Source: an uncultured Bacteroidales bacterium (lineage in GTDB: Bacteria > Bacteroidota > Bacteroidia > Bacteroidales > ML635J-15). From it: 11,130 nt of DNA. A model generated the notes under the pieces. That model was given only the letters and a program-made list of their open reading frames with translations. It did not search any database and had not been told where the DNA came from. Shown here in pieces: positions 6,801 to 11,130 of the stretch. The DNA lies in assembly GCA_905233405.1 (NCBI GenBank), contig CAJOEG010000038.1, forward strand, positions 1 to 11,130, read 5' to 3'. The position numbers were made by a program, and so were the translations under genes. Each line of letters starts with the position of its first letter. Position 1 is the stretch's first letter.

Positions 6801-8318
6801 ATGGAACAATTAGTAGGTGAAATAGTTCAGGTTATTGGTCCTGTAGTAGACGTAAGTTTCGAAAAATCAGGGTCAGACCTGCCAAAGATTTACGACGCTT
6901 TGGAAATTAAGCGTGAAAACGGAAAGCCTCTAATCGTTGAATGCCAGCAGCACATCGGAGAACACACTGTAAGAACCATCGCTATGGATTCTACAGACGG
7001 TTTGTGCAGAGGCATGGAGGTCGTCGATACCAAGAACCCTATCAAGATGCCAGTTGGTAATCAGGTTAAGGGTCGTTTGATGAACGTTATCGGTGACACC
7101 ATCGACGGTATGGACTTGCTTCCTAAGCAGGACGGCTATCCAATACACCGCCAGCCGCCAAAGTTCGAGGAACTCAGCACCGATGTTGAAGTGCTGTTCA
7201 CAGGTATCAAGGTTATCGACCTTATCGAGCCTTACTCAAAGGGTGGTAAGATTGGTTTGTTCGGTGGTGCAGGTGTTGGTAAGACGGTTCTTATCCAGGA
7301 ACTTATCAACAACATCGCTATCGGATACGATGGTTTGTCGGTGTTCGCAGGTGTTGGTGAACGTACCCGTGAAGGTAACGACCTTCTTCGCGAAATGATC
7401 GAGGCAAACATTGTTAAGTATGGTGAGGGCTTCAAGGAATCCATGGAAAAAGGTTCATGGGACTTGGAGAAGGTTGACAAGGAAAAACTTAATGACTCGA
7501 AGTTGAGCATGGTTTTCGGTCAGATGAACGAACCACCCGGAGCACGTGCTCGTGTTGCTTTGTCGGGTCTTACAATCGCTGAAAGCTTCCGCGATGGAAC
7601 TGGCGACAACTCTTCGTCAACAGGTCGTGATATTCTTTTCTTCGTTGACAATATCTTCCGTTTCACACAGGCAGGTTCCGAAGTTTCCGCACTTCTTGGA
7701 CGTATGCCATCGGCTGTAGGTTATCAGCCTACACTTGCTACCGAAATGGGTGAAATGCAGGAGCGTATTACTTCAACCAAGGGAGGTTCTATCACATCTG
7801 TTCAGGCAGTATATGTACCAGCCGACGACTTGACTGATCCTGCTCCAGCAACAACATTCTCGCACTTGGATGCAACAACGGTATTGAGCCGTAAGATCGC
7901 TGAGCTCGGTATCTACCCGGCTGTTGACCCGCTCGACTCGTCATCGCGTATCCTTACCGAGGCAGTTGTAGGAAAGGCTCACTACGAGACAGCACAGAGA
8001 GTTATCAATATTCTTCAAAGATACCAGGAACTTCAGGATATCATCGCTATCCTCGGTATGGACGAACTTTCGGACGAAGACAAGCTCGTTGTTCACAGAG
8101 CAAGACGTGTTCAGAGATTCTTGTCGCAGCCGTTCCACGTTGCCGAGGCATTCACCGGCTTGAAGGGCGAATTCGTAAAGATTGAAGATACAATCAAGGG
8201 ATTCAACATGATTCTCGACGGTGAAGTTGACCAGTATCCAGAAGCTGCATTCAACCTCGTTGGTACTATCGAACAGGCTATCGAGAAGGGTGAAAAGATG
8301 ATGGCTGAAACTAAATAA
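6801..8318 (+). CDS. atpD: F1 ATP synthase beta subunit
   Basis: Catalytic subunit of the F-type ATP synthase, membrane-attached on the cytosolic side. The protein has 505 residues. The N-terminal beta-barrel opens GEIVQVIGPVVDVSF. The P-loop is GGAGVGKT (155-162), the catalytic glutamate lies in GERTREGND (186-194), and the Walker B strand is ILFFVDN (279-285). RMPSAVGYQPTLATEMG (301-317) and the C-terminal DELSDEDK (421-428) are standard. A segment at about 208-235 (EGFKESMEKGSWDLEKVDKE) adds to the usual 460-480 residues and is, as I recall, typical of this phylum. The start at 6801 is chosen because MEQLVGEIVQV aligns with other beta subunits and the promoter box lies inside the longer form from 6744. 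Codon use is smoother than in neighbouring genes, as expected for high expression. Confidence 0.98.
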   Translation: MEQLVGEIVQVIGPVVDVSFEKSGSDLPKIYDALEIKRENGKPLIVECQQHIGEHTVRTIAMDSTDGLCRGMEVVDTKNPIKMPVGNQVKGRLMNVIGDTIDGMDLLPKQDGYPIHRQPPKFEELSTDVEVLFTGIKVIDLIEPYSKGGKIGLFGGAGVGKTVLIQELINNIAIGYDGLSVFAGVGERTREGNDLLREMIEANIVKYGEGFKESMEKGSWDLEKVDKEKLNDSKLSMVFGQMNEPPGARARVALSGLTIAESFRDGTGDNSSSTGRDILFFVDNIFRFTQAGSEVSALLGRMPSAVGYQPTLATEMGEMQERITSTKGGSITSVQAVYVPADDLTDPAPATTFSHLDATTVLSRKIAELGIYPAVDPLDSSSRILTEAVVGKAHYETAQRVINILQRYQELQDIIAILGMDELSDEDKLVVHRARRVQRFLSQPFHVAEAFTGLKGEFVKIEDTIKGFNMILDGEVDQYPEAAFNLVGTIEQAIEKGEKMMAETK

Positions 8319-8326
8319 CAGTTGCT

Positions 8327-8566
8327 ATGACAGTAGAAATTATCACACCTGAAAAAAAGTTGTTCGAAGGCGAAACCTCAATGGTTAAGGTGCCTGGGGC
8401 AAAAGGCTCATTCCAGATGCTGAACATGCACGCTCCAATCGTTTCGACATTGGACAAGGGTGAGGTCGTTATCAGGGAAATGAATGATAATGAACTGAAG
8501 TTCAGCGTCAACGGCGGCCTTGTAGAATGCAAGAACAATAAGATTGTTATTCTCGTTGAAGAATAA
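8327..8566 (+). CDS. atpC: F1 ATP synthase epsilon subunit (short form)
   Basis: Epsilon subunit of the ATP synthase central stalk, coupling rotation of gamma to the c-ring. It has only 79 residues, compared with about 130-140 in Escherichia coli. The N-terminal beta-sandwich is intact (EIITPEKKLFEGE, VPGAKGSFQMLNMHAPIVSTL, FSVNGGLVECKNNKIVILVEE). The inhibitory C-terminal helical hairpin is absent, and the stop is followed immediately by spacer and a terminator, so this is not a local frameshift. Short AtpC proteins of this kind are, as I recall, usual in Bacteroidota. The gene starts 8 bases after atpD and shares its transcript. Without the hairpin, epsilon cannot block ATP hydrolysis in the E. 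coli way. Confidence 0.95.
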   Translation: MTVEIITPEKKLFEGETSMVKVPGAKGSFQMLNMHAPIVSTLDKGEVVIREMNDNELKFSVNGGLVECKNNKIVILVEE

Positions 8567-8581
8567 TGGAATTTATTAACT

Positions 8582-8620
8582 AAAAAAAGGAAACTTCGTA
8601 AAGGGGTTTCCTTTTTGTTT
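8582..8620 (+). terminator. Intrinsic terminator after atpC
   Basis: An 11-base-pair perfect stem, AAAAAGGAAAC (8584-8594) with GTTTCCTTTTT (8606-8616), with an 11-base loop, followed by more T-rich sequence. It lies 18 bases after the atpC stop and marks the end of the atpDC transcript. Confidence 0.9.
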
Positions 8621-8630
8621 TATTTTTGTC

Positions 8631-8791
8631 GTCATTCCACAAGTTAGAACAATAACGCGATACGGAACGTGGAGCGTAATATTGTTCAACTATGCGGAAT
8701 CTCCCATGAAAACGATATTTGATGGTGATTCCGTATAGACAGGCTCTCGAGGCTCGTTCCTGCGCCTATTCGCTTTGTCTTACGGAATGAC
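8631..8791 (+). repeat. Composite inverted repeat, copy 2 (A-to-B on the plus strand)
   Basis: A 161-base relative of the element at 5358-5541, in the opposite orientation. Ends are GTCATTCCACAA (8631-8642) and TTACGGAATGAC (8780-8791). Arm A is 8631-8700, with outer box ATTCCACA/TGCGGAAT, inner stem at 8642-8654 with 8680-8691, stem ACGC (8655-8658) with GCGT (8674-8677), and loop GATACGGAACGTGGA, which differs from copy 1 at one base in 15. Arm B is 8728-8791, with perfect outer stem ATTCCGTA/TACGGAAT and inner TGTCT/AGACA. Blocks shared with arm B of copy 1 are ACAAAGCGAA and GAGCCTGT. It begins right after the atpC terminator and ends 12 bases before the next start codon. Confidence 0.85.
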
Positions 8792-8803
8792 TTTAAAAAG
8801 ACT

Positions 8804-9577
8804 ATGATAAAACATATTTCAATACTCGGTTCGGGCAACGTCGCCTATCATATCGCACGGAAACTTCGTGCCGAAAGCTTCGTTATCGACTGCGTATTCA
8901 GCCGGAACCACATCACAGGGCAGTCGCTGGCCGATGAAGTAAATGCTGTTTTCACCGACAATTTGTTCCAACTGCCATCAAAATCCGACGCCTATCTGTT
9001 TATGATGTCGGACGAGGCAAATGCCAGCATTGCCGCTCAAATAAACCTGCCCGACGATAAAATTTACATCCACACATCGGGAAGTCTGCCAAAGGAGATT
9101 TTCAAGCAGAATAATGCAGCGGTAATGTATCCGTTCCAGACTTTTTCGCGCGATGTGAATATCGACAATTTCAGCGAAATTCCTATTTGCATCGAGACGT
9201 CAAATGCTGATACTTTTCACGAAATACGATGCTTGGCAGAGAAAATCAGTCCGCTAATTTACGAATTGACATTCGAGCAACGTAAAATATTGCATATTGC
9301 AGGCGTTTTTGCAGCCAACTTTATGAACCATAGCATTTGTCTCGGCCAGAAATTATTACAGGAAAACAACGTACCTATTGATATATTAACGCCGTTGCTG
9401 AAGCAAAGTTTTGCTAAGATTCTTGCTGGCGATGCCTATTCGTCGCAGACTGGACCTGCTGTGCGTGGCGATAAAAAAATAATTGAATCCCATATAGATA
9501 TGCTTGCTTCTGATGAAAAACTTGCAAAAGTCTACAAGATTATGAGCGAAAGCATCTTAAAAACATACAACAAATGA
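8804..9577 (+). CDS. Rossmann-like and DUF2520 domain protein
   Basis: A 257-residue cytosolic protein with an NAD(P)-binding Rossmann N-terminus and a helical DUF2520 C-terminal domain. The dinucleotide-binding loop is ISILGSGNVAYHIARKL (5-21, G9-x-G11-x-x-A14). Later family motifs are IHTSGSLP (89-96), VMYPFQTFS (107-115), HIAGVFAANFMNHS (164-177) and QTGPAVRGD (215-223). The layout resembles ketopantoate reductase and F420-dependent reductases, and such genes are often mis-annotated that way; the true substrate is unknown. The stop overlaps the next start (ATGA at 9574-9577), which implies translational coupling with the HAD phosphatase. Almost all of its 5' region is the composite repeat, so its promoter is either in the repeat or it depends on read-through from atpDC. 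Confidence 0.9.
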   Translation: MIKHISILGSGNVAYHIARKLRAESFVIDCVFSRNHITGQSLADEVNAVFTDNLFQLPSKSDAYLFMMSDEANASIAAQINLPDDKIYIHTSGSLPKEIFKQNNAAVMYPFQTFSRDVNIDNFSEIPICIETSNADTFHEIRCLAEKISPLIYELTFEQRKILHIAGVFAANFMNHSICLGQKLLQENNVPIDILTPLLKQSFAKILAGDAYSSQTGPAVRGDKKIIESHIDMLASDEKLAKVYKIMSESILKTYNK

Positions 9578-10117
9578 ATAGAAATCTGGAGACATTGAAT
9601 TTCAAGGAGATATTGTCGAATATCAAGGCTGTGGTATTTGATATCGACGGCGTTTTGTCGTCATCTACGGTAAACATAAACGAGGTAGGTTATTTGCAGC
9701 GTACAACAAGCGTAAAGGATGGTTTTGCCATCAAATGCGCTGTGCGTAAAGGACTTGTAGTAGCGATAATTTCTGGCGGTTTTTGCGAAAAGACAATGAT
9801 TCGCTACAAGAATCTCGGTGTGGAGGATGTGATAATGGGCAGCGTGTGGAAGACCGAAGACTTGGAAATGCTGAAAAAGAAATACAACCTTCGCAACGAG
9901 GAAATATTGTATATGGGCCGACGACATTCCCGACTACCAGATTATGAAACTTGTCGGTTTGCCGTGCTGTCCTGCCGATGCTGCCGACGAGATAAAGGAA
10001 ATTGCACTCTATGTTTCCGACAAGAAGGGCGGCGAAGGCTGTGTACGCGATGTGATTGAACAAGTTATGCGTGCGCAGAAGACTTGGCTCGATGATGAAA
10101 GTTTCGCTGCCTATTGA
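9574..10117 (+). pseudogene. KdsC-like HAD phosphatase with a one-base frameshift
   Basis: A HAD-family phosphatase similar to KdsC, which removes phosphate from 3-deoxy-D-manno-octulosonate 8-phosphate in lipopolysaccharide core synthesis. The first 115 residues are intact: VFDIDGVLSS (nucleophile D23, acid D25), VKDGFAIKCAVRKG, IISGG (S67), K93. The fourth motif should read YMGDDIPDYQIMK, but an extra C at 9918/9919 turns GGC-GAC into GGC-CGA. The original frame then gives a cysteine/arginine-rich tail ending at 10059. Skipping that C restores DDIPDYQIMKLVGLPCCPAD and a normal end (VRDVIEQVMRAQKTWLDDES) to 10117, giving 180 residues, the right length for the family. Either the gene is newly broken or the base is a sequence error; the undamaged downstream frame favours a very recent event or an error. 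Other sugar phosphates (such as KDN-9-P) are possible substrates. Confidence 0.88.
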
Positions 10118-10119
10118 TT

Positions 10120-11130
10120 ATGAGAGCAAAAAGATTTCTGGCGTTGGCTTTATTTGTGCTACTTGTTTCTGTGGCAAGCGCGCAGCAAAACAGTTGGGAC
10201 GGCTGGAAAGTAAAGCCTCGTGGCGAAATTAGGATGCTAAATTTCTTTGTCAACATTATTTATGATGTAAGTCCTGAAAGGGAAAAGAAATTCGTTAAGA
10301 TAGATCATTGGAATACAGTATTGCTTGAAAGCATAAACCAGAATCCTCCAGACTATTTACTTCGTCTGATGGATACCGTGTATAATCCAAATGCTTTATA
10401 CGGTTGTATTACAAGACTTTATGGCGAATCCTCATTTAATGAACTACAGATTACAGGCGATTTTGTAGTTGTAAATATTAAGGAGAGCAGGGTGCTAAAG
10501 TTTGGTAATTTTAACGAAAGCAATATTGAAAAGGCTGCTATTGATTTCATAAATGAACAAGGTGGTTTGCAGACGATGTATGGTCACGATGATATTTCAT
10601 ATTACGACATAAATGGTTCTGGCAAAATAGGTTTCATCCAATTTTTCTTCCGAAACATAACAAAGGAATATGGTGGAGACAATGCGGGAAGTGGTTATTT
10701 CTCGACTTCGATGTTGAGCGGGCATAAGTTACTGATGAAAGGTTCCTATTATCCATTCTCTGGAGTTGGAACTGCACAATGTGTTGGGACTCGCGATGTT
10801 TCTGTTAATCCGACTGGAATAGTGCAGCACGAAATCTCACATTCGTTCTTTGGTCCAAATTCGTTTCATACTTCAGGCGGTAATCATCGCCGTTCGGCAG
10901 AATATATGCCATTTCTTCAGCTTCAAGGTGGCTATGGGCTTATGGGCGGTTCTGGCTCTGCCTTAGTGTCGTGCAATGGCTACGAGCGATGGAGAATGCA
11001 CTGGATTCACGAAAGCAACAGGAACGACAACAACTGGTGGATTGTTGCACGTGACATAAATGATAACCCTGTAAATGCTGATATATCAAAGGACGACGGC
11101 ACTCAAACTTTCATTCTTCGCGACTTTGTG
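10120..11130 (+). CDS. Secreted M6-like zinc metalloprotease (3' truncated)
   Basis: An exported protein open to the end of the window (337 codons). The signal peptide is residues 1-21 (MRAKRF, hydrophobic core, ASA|QQ). The region around 97-118 (CITRLYGESSFNELQITGDF) resembles the Y-x-x-x-S-y-G/N-k/e-L segment of M6 peptidases (immune inhibitor A type). YYDINGSGKIGFI (161-173) occupies the place of their D-x-D-G-D-G loop. The zinc motif is HEISH (H237, E238, H241), followed by G245 and H250. Then GYGLMGGSG (271-279) and YERWRMHWI (288-296) parallel the LMGG and W-K-x-x-L-G-W motifs of that family. The third zinc ligand is unclear. The gene begins 2 bases after the phosphatase. A secretion or anchoring domain may lie beyond the window. 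Role: extracellular or periplasmic protein breakdown, inferred. Confidence 0.85.
   Translation, partial: MRAKRFLALALFVLLVSVASAQQNSWDGWKVKPRGEIRMLNFFVNIIYDVSPEREKKFVKIDHWNTVLLESINQNPPDYLLRLMDTVYNPNALYGCITRLYGESSFNELQITGDFVVVNIKESRVLKFGNFNESNIEKAAIDFINEQGGLQTMYGHDDISYYDINGSGKIGFIQFFFRNITKEYGGDNAGSGYFSTSMLSGHKLLMKGSYYPFSGVGTAQCVGTRDVSVNPTGIVQHEISHSFFGPNSFHTSGGNHRRSAEYMPFLQLQGGYGLMGGSGSALVSCNGYERWRMHWIHESNRNDNNWWIVARDINDNPVNADISKDDGTQTFILRDFV

Noticed and set aside
8621..8628. TATTTTTG as a promoter for the DUF2520 gene
   Set aside because: It is a consensus -7 match but is part of the terminator's T-rich tail and lacks a -33 partner.
9574..10059. The 161-residue reading of the phosphatase as a complete gene
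   Set aside because: Its last 46 residues have no family similarity, whereas the shifted frame gives the exact family C-terminus.

Overview
This window looks like chromosomal DNA of a member of the Bacteroidales (phylum Bacteroidota). The evidence is the gene content (IMP dehydrogenase followed by a cluster of SurA/parvulin-like envelope chaperones), a TAnnTTTG-type -7 promoter box before atpD, near-absence of Shine-Dalgarno sequences, a 79-residue AtpC, and the DUF2520-KdsC-type gene pair. All genes are on the + strand.

Region 1 (1-4502) is a tight operon. It holds the end of guaB, a 658-residue exported protein with two parvulin domains, a 283-residue lipoprotein that looks like a chaperone with a decayed isomerase domain, and a 446-residue SurA. 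Gaps are 2 to 10 bases. The three exported proteins probably act together on outer-membrane protein folding in the periplasm.

Region 2 (4503-6606) has a 74-residue two-helix membrane protein, a GC-rich near-palindrome, a cyclophilin (PpiB type), a composite inverted repeat, and a lipoprotein with an NTF2-like domain plus calcium-loop-like motifs. A strong terminator ends the region and includes the lipoprotein's stop codon.

Region 3 (6607-8625) is the F1 ATP synthase pair atpD-atpC, with its own promoter and an intrinsic terminator. The rest of the ATP synthase genes do not follow.

Region 4 (8626-11130) starts with a second copy of the composite repeat, in the opposite orientation. It continues with a Rossmann/DUF2520 protein, an overlapping KdsC-like HAD phosphatase broken by a one-base insertion in its last catalytic motif, and a secreted M6-like zinc protease that runs off the window.

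The most unusual signal is the pair of repeats at 5358-5541 and 8631-8791. Each has GTCATTCCGC-like ends and two different hairpin arms, A and B. Comparing the copies shows base changes on both sides of several stems that keep the pairing, and an almost invariant 15-base loop in arm A. They look like a REP/BIME-like or MITE-like mobile structured element that occupies gene junctions.
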